DNA of 64,000 nt from an uncultured Maribacter sp. GTDB taxonomy: Bacteria > Bacteroidota > Bacteroidia > Flavobacteriales > Flavobacteriaceae. Location of the stretch: the NCBI RefSeq assembly GCF_947496775.1, contig NZ_CANMDU010000006.1, positions 62,001-126,000 of the forward strand, in the 5' to 3' direction. Made by a program: the position numbers and the translations under genes. The stretch's first letter is position 1. The number at the start of each line of letters is the position of its first letter. This document shows positions 34,790 through 44,043 of the stretch, in pieces. The notes below the pieces were generated by a model. It had not been told where the DNA came from and did not search any database. It saw only the letters and a list, made by a program, of their open reading frames with translations.

Positions 34790-37006
34790 TTATTCTACTA
34801 ATTCAGAAAGTTCGGTAGAACCAACATTCCCTTTTATTACATCCAAATCGAGTTCATTAAAATTATTCGCTGCTTTCACCAGCAGAGTAGAACCAATTCT
34901 TTGAAACAGGTTGCTTGTTTTTAATACAAACTCAGCTTGTTTTTCTATTCTGTAATTTGGAATACCTACTAAGGTTAAATCAGTGGAGGAAGATTCTTGT
35001 TCAATAATAGTATAGAAAGGTTTTTGTTCCACAGCATTATTGATAATCTTTATAGAAACATTTACCCTTAAATCCTCTACAAGTGCAGCTATTTTAGATT
35101 CAATTATAGATATATCTACATTGTTATTATTTACAAAAAGTACGCGAATATTAGTGTTATTCCATTTAGGAGAAGCAATTATAAAACGCGCTATATTTAA
35201 CATCATTTCAGCATTTTTACTATCGGTTTCTCGCCACCACAAATCAACGGTACTATAGTTTCCAAATTTTCTTTTTTTATCAAAATCTAAGTAAAGTAAA
35301 TTATAATCTAAATGCAGTAATGTTTCTGTCATTTTAAAGTACTCTGATGAGTTTTCTAAGCCTTTAGGCCACCCCATCATTATGGTATTAGGTTCTACTC
35401 CAGAAAACCCGAAAGTAGAGGCTATATTGGTAATACCGGTATAAATGTTATCCACTTTTATTTGTCTAGCAAAAATCCCTAATTCCTGATAGGTTTCATC
35501 TCTAATAGTTTGTTCTGCTTTTTTTAAGGGTTTACTATTTTCTGTATCTAATATAAGTTTAAAATTTGTTACAATTCCCGTTCTTCCAGATACTGTTTTC
35601 CCTAATTCTAATAAATAGGATTGGTGATCACTCTTTCCACTAAATAGAATAATATTTGGATTCCAATTGGCATTTTCATCTACCTTGTCATCAATCTTTT
35701 TTAAACCTTTATTCACAATATTTTCCCATACACTTCGCCAAACATCATTAGATTGTATTTTAACCTCTTTACGCTGTAAGCCAAAATATAAGAAGCCTAT
35801 TATAGCAAAAGCTCCTAGCATAGCAACCATATCTAACTTAAACATCACTGCAAAACATGCTATAAACCCTAGAAGGCCTATCCATCTTTTAATCTTAAAA
35901 GTGGGCTGAAAATCTGGGTTTGCCCAACTTTCTAAAAAATATGAAATATTTATAAAACCATACGCGGTTAAATAGAACATAGAAACTACACGTGCAATAA
36001 CATCTAGCTCTCCTATTAATATTCCAGCTTCCGCAATTATAAAAACCAAAAACAGTGCATGTACTGGCTCATTGTTATCTCCACGACCTTTTCCAAAAAT
36101 TTTTGGGGTTACTTTATCTATCGACATAGCTTGTAATATTCTTGGTCCACCAAGTATTCCTCCTAAAGCAGAAGATAAAGTAGCTCCCCAAATTCCGGCT
36201 GCAACAGCAGGAGCAAAGAAGGCTATTTTCATTAAAAAATTATAATCATTTTTAAGAATAGTACTATTTACATTATAGGCAAAAAACATAGCAAGAGTAA
36301 TGTAAACAACTAACCCTACAGCAATAGCTAATAAAGTACCTACTGGAATAGATTTTTTAGGGTCTTTTAAATCTCCACTCATGGCTATACCAGCAGTAAA
36401 GCCAGTAACCGCAGGGAAAAATATTGCAAAAACTACTTCTAAAGATGCTCCCCCATCTGGCGCCAGCATAGCTACAGATGTTGGGGCAAATTCTGGACTT
36501 CCTAAAAAAATGGATAATAAGGATATAACTATGGCGGCAAGAATAAAAAATTGTGTTTTTAAAGCAAAAGAGGTGCTTATTAAGGCAAGAGCCGTAAGGC
36601 ATACCAAAGCAATTGTTCCTGTAATTCTAAAATCATTCACAGACATTCCATACCCAAAGAAAGAATTAAAACTTTCTGCGAAACCAATTAAATACAGGGC
36701 TATTGAAAAAGCCGTTCCTACATATAATGCAATCCCAATGGAACCTCCAATAGGAATCCCCATACTCCTAGAAAGCACATAATATATACCTCCGGCACCA
36801 ATTTTTTTATCCGTAGCTACAGAGGAAACACTTAAACCTGTAGTTATTGCAATAATATGAGCTATTATAATTATAGCTATAGCTCCAATAAGGCCTGCAT
36901 TACCAACAACCCAACCAAGACGCATATACATAATAACCCCTAAAATAGTTAAGATAGAAGGTGTAAATACTCCTGCAAACGTGCCAAATTTGTTTTTTTC
37001 TGCCAT
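34790..37006 (-). CDS. Cation-chloride cotransporter-like permease (APC superfamily)
   Basis: A 738-residue transporter of the Na-K-Cl cotransporter family. The ATG at 37004-37006 gives MAEKNKFGTFAGVFTPSILT; an upstream in-frame ATG adds 19 atypical residues. The membrane part spans about residues 12-440 with roughly twelve helices. The family motifs are visible: ILGVIMYMRLGWVVGNAGL in helix 1 and IAMSGDLKDPKKSIPVGTL in helix 6 region. The C-terminal 290 residues are a soluble regulatory domain (NWNPNIILFSG ... MMGWPKG ... SSSTDLTLVGIP), as in eukaryotic members. It would carry chloride with potassium or sodium, or possibly amino acids, for osmotic balance. It is divergent from the helicase pair at 37203. 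Confidence 0.9.
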   Translation of the reverse strand: MAEKNKFGTFAGVFTPSILTILGVIMYMRLGWVVGNAGLIGAIAIIIIAHIIAITTGLSVSSVATDKKIGAGGIYYVLSRSMGIPIGGSIGIALYVGTAFSIALYLIGFAESFNSFFGYGMSVNDFRITGTIALVCLTALALISTSFALKTQFFILAAIVISLLSIFLGSPEFAPTSVAMLAPDGGASLEVVFAIFFPAVTGFTAGIAMSGDLKDPKKSIPVGTLLAIAVGLVVYITLAMFFAYNVNSTILKNDYNFLMKIAFFAPAVAAGIWGATLSSALGGILGGPRILQAMSIDKVTPKIFGKGRGDNNEPVHALFLVFIIAEAGILIGELDVIARVVSMFYLTAYGFINISYFLESWANPDFQPTFKIKRWIGLLGFIACFAVMFKLDMVAMLGAFAIIGFLYFGLQRKEVKIQSNDVWRSVWENIVNKGLKKIDDKVDENANWNPNIILFSGKSDHQSYLLELGKTVSGRTGIVTNFKLILDTENSKPLKKAEQTIRDETYQELGIFARQIKVDNIYTGITNIASTFGFSGVEPNTIMMGWPKGLENSSEYFKMTETLLHLDYNLLYLDFDKKRKFGNYSTVDLWWRETDSKNAEMMLNIARFIIASPKWNNTNIRVLFVNNNNVDISIIESKIAALVEDLRVNVSIKIINNAVEQKPFYTIIEQESSSTDLTLVGIPNYRIEKQAEFVLKTSNLFQRIGSTLLVKAANNFNELDLDVIKGNVGSTELSELVE

Positions 37007-37180
37007 TGGTTTTCGTGTTTTTTTAAAAATAATCTCAATGAAAACTTGGCAACAAATATACATGCATTTCTTACAAATTTTGGATGGATTATTACTATCT
37101 AAAAATAATTTATAAAGGGTTGTATATTCTGTTTTATTCTAATTATAACCAATCCATAACATTCCCAAGAATAGTGTACT

Positions 37181-37188
37181 TATCTTTG
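37181..37188 (+). promoter_or_regulatory. Putative -7 element (TATCTTTG) of the helicase pair
   Basis: TATCTTTG matches TAnnTTTG and lies 14 bases before the ATG of the first DEAD-box gene, implying a very short leader. No -33 TTG is evident. Confidence 0.5.
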
Positions 37189-37202
37189 ACAAAATTATTT
37201 TT

Positions 37203-38528
37203 ATGATTAAGCGGTTTTCAGAATTAGGAATTAATACCCAATTAGAGCATAGTTTAGATGAATTACAATTCTCTAAACCAACAGACATACAGAAAAAGAC
37301 TATTCCGCTTATTCTAAATGCAAAGAAAGATATTGTTGCTTTAGCAAAAACAGGAACAGGTAAAACAGCAGCTTTTGGATTACCATTATTACAACTAATA
37401 AATATAGATAGTATTAATCTACAAGCTGTAATTTTAGCTCCGACGAGAGAATTGGGACATCAAATTTATACTAACCTTATTTCATATGTACCTAATAATT
37501 CTTCTATTTCTATTGCATCTATTTGTGGAGGAACACCTATTAAACCACAAATAGAAAGGTTACAAGAAAAAACACATATGGTTGTGGCTACACCAGGTCG
37601 CTTGGTAGATTTAATAAATAGAAAGGCTATAAACTTAAAAAATGTAGATTTTTTAGTTCTAGATGAAGCGGATGAAATGGTAACTAGTTTAAAAGAAGAC
37701 TTAGATCCTATTGTTACTGAAATTCCAAAAACAAAGAGAACCTTTTTGTTTACAGCAACCATGTCCGGAGCGATTAAACAATTGGTTCAAAATTATTTAA
37801 CCAAACACCCTACGCATATTGAAGTAGATATGACCACTATGGGGCATAAAGGTATAGACCATCAATACATAGTCGTAGAACCTATTGAAAAGTTAGATGT
37901 GTTATTACACTTTTTAAGTACTAAAGAAGGTGAAAGGGGAGTAATTTTCTGTAAAACCAAAGCTGCGGTCAATAAATTAGCAAAAAACTTAGCTATTAAT
38001 AAGTTTTCTTCTGGTTCTCTTCATGGGAGTTTAACACAAGGAATTAGAGATAGGGTTATGAGGCAATTTAGAGAAGGACAAATAAACATTTTAGTAGCTA
38101 CAGACTTAGCCTCCCGCGGAATTGATGTAAAAGAAATAACGTACGTAATAAATTATCATTTACCAGATACGTACGATACTTATGTGCATAGAAGTGGCCG
38201 TACTGCTAGGGCAGGAGCCAAAGGACTTTCACTGACCATTCTACAAAAAGAAGAAGAGATAGATATTGCTGATTTTGAAAACGAATTGGGCATTGTTTTT
38301 CATAAATCTAAAAAGGCAGATGCGCAAAGTATTGAGGAAAACAATAGTCTACTATGGGCTAAAAAGATTTTCAAAACAAAACCAAACAGAGAAGTTTCGG
38401 ATTCTTTTAAAGGTAAAATAAAAACCATTTTTCATCATCTTACGAAAGAAGAGTTAATAGAAAAAGTGCTAGCAAATCACTTAGAGCAATGCAATAAAGA
38501 AACTCCTCTACGCAAAAAAAAGAAATAG
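37203..38528 (+). CDS. DEAD-box RNA helicase (first of a tandem pair)
   Basis: A 441-residue ATP-dependent RNA helicase. Motifs in order: Q motif (SKPTDIQKKTIP, 24-35), Walker A AKTGTGKT (48-55), Ia PTRELGHQ, Ib TPGRL, II DEAD (154-157), III TAT (184-186, in place of the usual SAT), IV VIFCKT, V ATDLASRGID and VI HRSGRTARAG. The C-terminal 80 residues are basic (ending TPLRKKKK) and may add RNA affinity. It unwinds short RNA duplexes in ribosome assembly or cold growth. Its stop is only 4 bases before the second helicase gene, so the two are co-transcribed. Confidence 0.95.
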   Translation: MIKRFSELGINTQLEHSLDELQFSKPTDIQKKTIPLILNAKKDIVALAKTGTGKTAAFGLPLLQLINIDSINLQAVILAPTRELGHQIYTNLISYVPNNSSISIASICGGTPIKPQIERLQEKTHMVVATPGRLVDLINRKAINLKNVDFLVLDEADEMVTSLKEDLDPIVTEIPKTKRTFLFTATMSGAIKQLVQNYLTKHPTHIEVDMTTMGHKGIDHQYIVVEPIEKLDVLLHFLSTKEGERGVIFCKTKAAVNKLAKNLAINKFSSGSLHGSLTQGIRDRVMRQFREGQINILVATDLASRGIDVKEITYVINYHLPDTYDTYVHRSGRTARAGAKGLSLTILQKEEEIDIADFENELGIVFHKSKKADAQSIEENNSLLWAKKIFKTKPNREVSDSFKGKIKTIFHHLTKEELIEKVLANHLEQCNKETPLRKKKK

Positions 38529-38532
38529 ATTA

Positions 38533-39846
38533 ATGGCAAATTATATTAAAGCACAGCAAGATATTCTTAAGAAATTACAGATAAATGCTTTGCACGCAAT
38601 GCAAAAAGAGGCTATTGCCAGTATAGAATCTAATAGAAATACTATTTTGTTATCTCCTACAGGTACGGGGAAAACTTTAGCTTTTCTATTACCTTTAATT
38701 AAAACTCTAAATCCGGAAAGCTCAGAGATACAATCATTAATTTTGGTGCCTACTAGAGAATTGGCTATACAGATAGAACAAGTAGCCCGTAATATGGGAA
38801 CTGGTTTTAAAGTAAATGCAGTTTATGGTGGAAGACCCATGTCTAAAGATAAAATAGAAATAAAACATAAACCTGCAATTCTTATAGGAACTCCAGGTAG
38901 AATTTTAGACCATATAAATAGTAAACGTTTTGCCACAACAACAATTAAAACATTGGTTTTAGATGAGTTCGATAAATCATTGGAGATAGGTTTTAAGGAA
39001 GAAATGAGTGCTATTTTATCGGAGTTGTCTAGTTTAAATAAGCGAATATTAACGTCTGCTACACAGGGAGTTAAGATTCCTAAATTTGTGCTATTAGATA
39101 AGCCAAATATTATAAATTACTTGGATAATAAGAAAAGTTCGCGTTTGGAACTTAAAACGGTAATTTCTCCTGACAAGGATAAATTAGATAGTTTATTAAG
39201 TTTAGTGTTCCACTTAGGGAATAAGCCAGGAATAATCTTTTGTAATTTAAAAGATAGTTTAACTGTAGTGAGTTCTTTTCTTGAAACTAATAATATATCT
39301 CATGGATGCTTTTCGGGAGGTATGGAACAAAAGGATAGAGAGCGCGCCTTAATAAAATTCCGTAATGGAACTAGTCAAATATTACTTGCTACAGATTTAG
39401 CTGCTCGAGGTATAGATATACCAGAACTAAAGTTTATTATTCATTATGAACTTCCATTGCATGCAGAGGAATTTACACATAGAAATGGTAGAACAGCCAG
39501 AGTAAATGAAAAAGGAACGGCCTATATTCTACAATGGAAAAATCAAAGTTTACCAGATTTTATTACGGGTGCAGGAGAGGCTAGTATAGCTACGAAAAAT
39601 AATAGGGAACCACAATTTTGGGAGACTTTATTCATTTCAGGAGGTCGAAAAGACAAAATATCTAAAGGAGATATTGCCGGTCTATTTTTTAAGCAAGGAA
39701 GCCTTACTAAAGAACAATTAGGTGTCATTGAACTAAAACAAGATTGTGCTTTTGTTGCTGTACCGAAAACCAGTGCTAATGTTTTAGTAGAAAAATTAAA
39801 CAATAGTCGTTTAAAAAAGAAAAAAGTACGAATAACTATACTGTAA
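38533..39846 (+). CDS. DEAD-box-type RNA helicase with DEFD motif II (second of pair)
   Basis: A 437-residue helicase of the same superfamily. Walker A is SPTGTGKT (41-48), Ia PTRELAIQ, Ib TPGRI, motif II DEFD (144-147) instead of DEAD, motif III SAT, V ATDLAARGIDIP and VI HRNGRTARVN. The aspartate and glutamate needed for ATP hydrolysis are kept; only the third residue differs. The C-terminal region (GDIAGLFFKQGSLTKEQLGV ... KTSANVLVEKLNNSRLKKKK) resembles the DbpA RNA-recognition fold that binds 23S rRNA, suggesting ribosome assembly (inference). It starts 4 bases after the first helicase stop. Confidence 0.93.
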   Translation: MANYIKAQQDILKKLQINALHAMQKEAIASIESNRNTILLSPTGTGKTLAFLLPLIKTLNPESSEIQSLILVPTRELAIQIEQVARNMGTGFKVNAVYGGRPMSKDKIEIKHKPAILIGTPGRILDHINSKRFATTTIKTLVLDEFDKSLEIGFKEEMSAILSELSSLNKRILTSATQGVKIPKFVLLDKPNIINYLDNKKSSRLELKTVISPDKDKLDSLLSLVFHLGNKPGIIFCNLKDSLTVVSSFLETNNISHGCFSGGMEQKDRERALIKFRNGTSQILLATDLAARGIDIPELKFIIHYELPLHAEEFTHRNGRTARVNEKGTAYILQWKNQSLPDFITGAGEASIATKNNREPQFWETLFISGGRKDKISKGDIAGLFFKQGSLTKEQLGVIELKQDCAFVAVPKTSANVLVEKLNNSRLKKKKVRITIL

Positions 39847-40048
39847 TATGGATGCAAAAGGGTCGATTTATATACAGTAAAATACCTCAGAGTACATCTT
39901 AGGGAATTTTGTTTAGATTAAATATTCCCGTAATGTAAAAAACAGTAAGTTTACAAAAACGCATTTACATAAAATTTACACAATAGATAATGTAAGTTTT
40001 TATATTTTTTTACTACTTAAATTTCTAATATAAATGCGATTAATAAAT

Positions 40049-41080
40049 ATGAAGAATTTTTGCCTGTATATGTTACTTTTTATGGTATTGTTTTCATGCA
40101 GTAAAAGTGGTTCTTCTGATGTGGAAAAGAAAGAAGAAAAGGAAGAAGAAAAGGAAGAACTTATTTCTAATTTTGAAGCTAATACACAAAGTGTAACAAC
40201 CAATGATAGTGTTACTTTTAATGATTTATCTGAAGGTTCTATTGTCTCAAGAGAATGGCTTTTTCCTGGAGGAGAACCTGAAACATCTACTTCCAAATCA
40301 CCAATTATTACTTATAAAAATACTGGATCGTTTGATGTAAGCTTAAAAGTAAAATCTACAAATGATGAAATTACAGAGGTAAAGAAGAATTTTATTAATG
40401 TTACAGTGGAACCTCAAAGTGGTCCAATTCCGGAGGACTATGTACTACGTATTGATTTTAATAATAATGTAGCTGATAAAAGCCCAAACGAGAACCCTAC
40501 CGAGCCTATTAATCTTATATATACAGCAGATAGATTAGGTATAGAGAATACCGCAGGAGTTTTTTCAGCTGTTTCAGAAAGCTATATTAAAATACCTCAT
40601 AACAATGCTATAAGCCTAGACAAAGAAATGACCATTTCTTTTTGGTACTATTATCAAGAACAGCAAAACAATTCTTTTTTTACGCTTATAGAAAAAACTA
40701 ATCCAGATGATGGTGGCCATTCTAGATATGGAATGTGGGTATATAATGGTGGAGTTATTGAAATGTGTATAGAACCAGATACTTGCCCGCAAAGCTTATG
40801 TCAAGAATGTTTAGATGCAAGTACACCGCTTCTCGTTAATACTTGGAATCATTTAACAAGTACTTTTGATGGTAGTACTCTTAAGATTTATATTAATGGA
40901 AAAGAATCGTCATCGAAAAATGTAAATGCTTCTGGAATTTCACAAACTGAGTACGAATTATTTATAGGTACGGACCCATATAACTCAATTCAGAATTATG
41001 TAACAGGCCGTATGGATAATTTAAGATTGTACAATAGAGCGCTTTCAGATGCAGAAATTCAAAGTGTTTATAGAGAGTAA
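40049..41080 (+). CDS. Surface lipoprotein with PKD and LamG-like domains
   Basis: A 343-residue lipoprotein starting at the ATG at 40049 (MKNFCLYMLLFMVLFSC, lipid cysteine 17); an ATG five codons upstream (40034) is also possible. After a charged Glu/Lys linker comes a PKD domain (about 38-125: SVTTNDSVTFNDLSEGSIVS, ITYKNTGSFDVSLKVKS). A concanavalin/LamG-like domain follows (about 135-343: GIENTAGVFSAVSESYIKIP, MTISFWYYYQEQ, NTWNHLTSTFDGSTLKIYIN, GRMDNLRLYNRALSDAEIQS). Such proteins bind carbohydrates at the cell surface. The cysteine-rich loop EPDTCPQSLCQECLD may hold a disulfide. No linked enzyme lies next to it, so the ligand is unknown. Confidence 0.85.
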   Translation: MKNFCLYMLLFMVLFSCSKSGSSDVEKKEEKEEEKEELISNFEANTQSVTTNDSVTFNDLSEGSIVSREWLFPGGEPETSTSKSPIITYKNTGSFDVSLKVKSTNDEITEVKKNFINVTVEPQSGPIPEDYVLRIDFNNNVADKSPNENPTEPINLIYTADRLGIENTAGVFSAVSESYIKIPHNNAISLDKEMTISFWYYYQEQQNNSFFTLIEKTNPDDGGHSRYGMWVYNGGVIEMCIEPDTCPQSLCQECLDASTPLLVNTWNHLTSTFDGSTLKIYINGKESSSKNVNASGISQTEYELFIGTDPYNSIQNYVTGRMDNLRLYNRALSDAEIQSVYRE

Positions 41081-41095
41081 CTTTTATAGTAATAA

Positions 41096-41127
41096 AAAGC
41101 AGAACAATAAAAGTATTATTCTGCTTT
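41096..41127. terminator. Bidirectional hairpin terminator
   Basis: AAAGCAGAA (41096-41104) and TTCTGCTTT (41119-41127) form a perfect 9-bp stem, with a further AATA/TATT pairing inside. It lies 15 bases after the LamG-lipoprotein stop and can serve both this gene and the convergent PII operon. Confidence 0.75.
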
Positions 41128-41168
41128 AGTTTCTAAAATATGATGTTTTTTTAGGCTTACACTATTTA

Positions 41169-41250
41169 CTCGATAATCGAGATTTAAATGCTCTGACGCT
41201 TGCGTCGAAATCAATGCTTATTTTCCTTCTAATGCCTGGTGGGCTTGCCC
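41169..41250. repeat. Cluster of three short dyads with TT or single-base loops
   Basis: CTCGAT-A-ATCGAG (41169-41181), GACGC-TT-GCGTC (41195-41206) and GGGC-TT-GCCC (41241-41250) lie in a GC-richer island between convergent genes. Read on the minus strand the island has an open frame (SIDFDASVRAFKSRLSSK) without a start, so it may be a decayed repeat unit. Confidence 0.5.
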
Positions 41251-41289
41251 CGAGGTTGTTTACTATAATGGTAAAATTAAAGTATGTAG

Positions 41290-41631
41290 TTATATTATGG
41301 CATCATTTCCTTGTACTCCGGTACTAAGACGTATAGCATCTTCAACATTGTAAATAAATATTTTACCGTCACCTACTTGCCCTTCAGATGCATTATCTTT
41401 AATAACATTAATACATTTCTCCAAGTGAGAATCACTAACAACACACATTATCATAACTCTGCTTTGTAGAATCATAGATTGTTCAGTGCCACGATAACGT
41501 TCAGAATAACTTTTTTGAAGACCCGTTCCTTTTACAGGAATTACGGTAATGCACGGAATTCCAGCTTCTTTTAAACCGCGTTGTACTGCTTTTAATTTAG
41601 ATGGCCTTATTATAGCTTCAATTTTTTTCAT
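41290..41631 (-). CDS. glnK: PII nitrogen-signalling protein (GlnK-like)
   Basis: A 113-residue PII protein, the usual length. MKKIEAIIRPSKL opens the fold, the T-loop spans about 37-55 (GLQKSYSERYRGTEQSMI), and the ATP-binding end is VGDGKIFIYNVEDAIRLSTG. Y46 is kept, but position 51, where the uridylylated tyrosine of enteric GlnB/GlnK sits, is glutamine. This copy is therefore unlikely to be controlled by uridylylation and probably signals by ATP/ADP and 2-oxoglutarate binding alone. It lies 26 bases after the ammonium transporter gene on the same strand, the classic amtB-glnK pairing, and should gate that channel. Confidence 0.95.
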   Translation of the reverse strand: MKKIEAIIRPSKLKAVQRGLKEAGIPCITVIPVKGTGLQKSYSERYRGTEQSMILQSRVMIMCVVSDSHLEKCINVIKDNASEGQVGDGKIFIYNVEDAIRLSTGVQGNDAII

Positions 41632-41657
41632 TTCTACAATTTATATTCTCTTATTTT

Positions 41658-42911
41658 TTATTCAAAAGTAGTGTATGCTTCCACTCCAAAAGTTACAGCA
41701 TCTATTCCGGCTCTTTCTTCCGATTTGTTAACTCTAATACCAATAGTTTTCTTCAGTATAGTTATAATAATATATGTTACTATAAATGAAAATACTCCTA
41801 TTACTAAAACTCCAATTGCTTGAGTTATTAATAAGGCCGAACCACCTCCAAAAAGTAAACCATCTTCCGCCGCGAATAGTCCTACAGCTATGGTTCCAAA
41901 TAGACCATTTACACCGTGTACAGCAATAGCGCCAACAGGGTCATCGATTTTTACTTTATCAATGTATAAAACAGCCACATCTACCAATATACCTGCTATA
42001 AAACCAATAATAATGGCAGAACCAGGTTCTACAATATTGCAGCCAGCGGTAATGGCAACCAAACCTGCTAAAACTCCATTTATGGTCATGGTAATATCTA
42101 TTTGGCCATATCTAAAATAGGTGTAAAACATGGTAGACATTCCACCTGCAGCCGAGGCTAAAAAAGTGTTGGTAGCAACCACACCTATTAACTCCCAATT
42201 ACCCACTGCGCCAAGGGTAGATCCTGGGTTGAATCCAAACCAGCCAAACCATAGAATAAACCCTCCTACAGCTGCTAATGGTAAATTATGGCCTGGAATG
42301 GCTACAGGATCACCGTTTTTGTCATATTTTCCCATTCGAGGACCAAGTACTATGGCTGCAGCTAAAGCGGCAAAACCTCCCATGGCATGCACGGCCGCTG
42401 AGCCTGCAAAATCATTAAACCCTCTTGCGGTTAACCACCCATCTGGATTCCAAACCCAGTTTGCTGCTAAAGGGTACATAAATGCACAAAAAACAACAAC
42501 AAAAATAGCATACGCCCAAACTTTCATTCTTTCCGCTACTGCGCCCGAAACTATAGATATAGCTGCTATTGCAAAGCCTAATTGAATAAACCAAAATAGT
42601 TTATTAGATACGGTTAATCCAAGTCCTAAATCATGAGACATAATTCCAAAATCAAAAGCAAACCAGCCATTACTATTTCCGTACGCTATACCAAAGCCGA
42701 TGGCATAAAATGCTAATCCACCAAAAACTATATCAATGATGACTTTGGCAATGATACTCATAGTATTTTTTGCTCTTACAAAACCTGCTTCCAAGAGAGC
42801 AAATCCTCCTTCCATTAAAAAAATGATTGCTGCACATATAGATACCCAAACGGTATCAATTGCAGAAATAAGTTCTGTTTGTTCTAAGGCTGCAGTAGCA
42901 ACTCCTTCCAT
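41658..42911 (-). CDS. amt: Ammonium transporter (AmtB family)
   Basis: A 417-residue Amt channel with about eleven membrane helices. Family motifs include FLMEGGFALLEAGFVRAKNT near the start, DFAGSAAVHAMGGFAALAAA in the middle and AIAVHGVNGLFGTIAVGLF near the C-terminal third. The twin pore histidines are those in AAVHAMGG and IAVHGVNG. The C-terminus carries the short cytoplasmic tail that PII binds. It conducts ammonium across the inner membrane. The PII gene follows by 26 bases, making a two-gene operon. Intergenic sequence upstream (42912-43182) contains no clear TAnnTTTG box on the minus strand. Confidence 0.96.
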   Translation of the reverse strand: MEGVATAALEQTELISAIDTVWVSICAAIIFLMEGGFALLEAGFVRAKNTMSIIAKVIIDIVFGGLAFYAIGFGIAYGNSNGWFAFDFGIMSHDLGLGLTVSNKLFWFIQLGFAIAAISIVSGAVAERMKVWAYAIFVVVFCAFMYPLAANWVWNPDGWLTARGFNDFAGSAAVHAMGGFAALAAAIVLGPRMGKYDKNGDPVAIPGHNLPLAAVGGFILWFGWFGFNPGSTLGAVGNWELIGVVATNTFLASAAGGMSTMFYTYFRYGQIDITMTINGVLAGLVAITAGCNIVEPGSAIIIGFIAGILVDVAVLYIDKVKIDDPVGAIAVHGVNGLFGTIAVGLFAAEDGLLFGGGSALLITQAIGVLVIGVFSFIVTYIIITILKKTIGIRVNKSEERAGIDAVTFGVEAYTTFE

Positions 42912-43182
42912 GTAATTATTCTTTAGTTGGTTAGTTAAATAACGAATTATTCAATTTTTATATCGAAAAAAAAGTAATATATAAAAATGAATAGTCAATA
43001 TTTACGAATTTGCTAAAAAATAACATTTTAGTCCGTTTTTATTTTAAAAGTAGAAATTACAAATAAAGAGAGGGGTTTTTAGTATAGATGCAGTATTTAT
43101 AAGTTCCGCATTTATATGTAAAGTTTCTAAAAGACATGTATAAAAAACGCCATATTAAAAAAAGGAATTAGTAATATTTGTG

Positions 43183-44043
43183 TTACCTTTTTAAGGTGTT
43201 TGCCTCATTTTTAAAAAAAGCAGATAGACGGAAATTTCCATATTTTATTCCTAAGACCTGATTTTGCATATAGTTTAAACAAGGTAAATTATTTCTTGTA
43301 TTAAATTTATATACTGCCCAAAGAATTATTTTTTTTAAACAAGAGGGAATATGTATTATTTGGGGATGTTTACCATGGGCATCAAAAGCAATTTTAGCTA
43401 TTTCTTTTATTGTTAAAATTTCTGGACCTCCTACACATAGGTGATTGTGTTTAATTGTGATAGCTTCTATACATGCTCTTGCTAAGTCCTTTATATCAAT
43501 TGGATTAAATTTCTCATTACCTTTTCCAAAAAGATATATTCTACCCTTATTAGCCATCATTAAGAAACTATTAAAGTTGCTAAAAGTACCATTGGTACTT
43601 ATAACGGTATACTCTATTTTTGATTCTTTTAATTTTAATAGAAAAAAGTTTTTTTCCTCTATAATTTTTGGATTATTGTGTAGATAAGAATGAGGAGCTT
43701 CTACGTAAACAAACTTTTTTATCCCTGCTTTTTTCATTTCATAGAGCAATTGAATATTTGCTTGATAGTCAGAACAAATATCAAAAATACTTCTATTTTC
43801 TCTCACTAAACTTAATGTAGAAATAACCGTATTAATGCCTTCTAGATGTTTCGCTAAAAGATTAGGTTGGTCCGACATTTTTTCAACGACAATTCCGTTG
43901 CTCTTAGGAATCTTATGTTTTCCAACTAAATTTCTTGTTAAAACTTTGACTGGTACATTTCGTGCGGCTAGTCTCCTAACTATTACTCCCCCGAGAATGC
44001 ACTCAGCACCAGTCAATAATACCTTTTGGTTAATATCCTTCAT
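43183..44043 (-). CDS. Atypical SDR / NmrA-like NAD(P)-binding protein
   Basis: A 286-residue protein with an N-terminal Rossmann fold (KVLLTGAECILGGVIVRRLAARNVPVKVLTRN). The dinucleotide motif TGAECILGG departs from the usual TGATGxLG. The middle (NTVISTLSLVR, KKFVYVEAPHSYLHN) and C-terminus (FNPIDIKDLARACIEA) follow the NmrA/atypical SDR layout, used by redox sensors, quinone oxidoreductases and UbiE-linked chaperones. Substrate binding rather than catalysis is possible, as no YxxxK is seen. The start codon is the last three bases of the 3' arm of a 23-bp perfect hairpin (44041-44096). Translation may therefore depend on the hairpin opening. An AraC regulator gene lies just upstream on the same strand. 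Confidence 0.82.
   Translation of the reverse strand: MKDINQKVLLTGAECILGGVIVRRLAARNVPVKVLTRNLVGKHKIPKSNGIVVEKMSDQPNLLAKHLEGINTVISTLSLVRENRSIFDICSDYQANIQLLYEMKKAGIKKFVYVEAPHSYLHNNPKIIEEKNFFLLKLKESKIEYTVISTNGTFSNFNSFLMMANKGRIYLFGKGNEKFNPIDIKDLARACIEAITIKHNHLCVGGPEILTIKEIAKIAFDAHGKHPQIIHIPSCLKKIILWAVYKFNTRNNLPCLNYMQNQVLGIKYGNFRLSAFFKNEANTLKR

Noticed and set aside
42130-42585. 151-codon plus-strand open frame inside the amt gene
   Set aside because: It is proline- and alanine-rich in the way expected from reading a membrane-protein gene backwards; the minus-strand Amt motifs are unambiguous.
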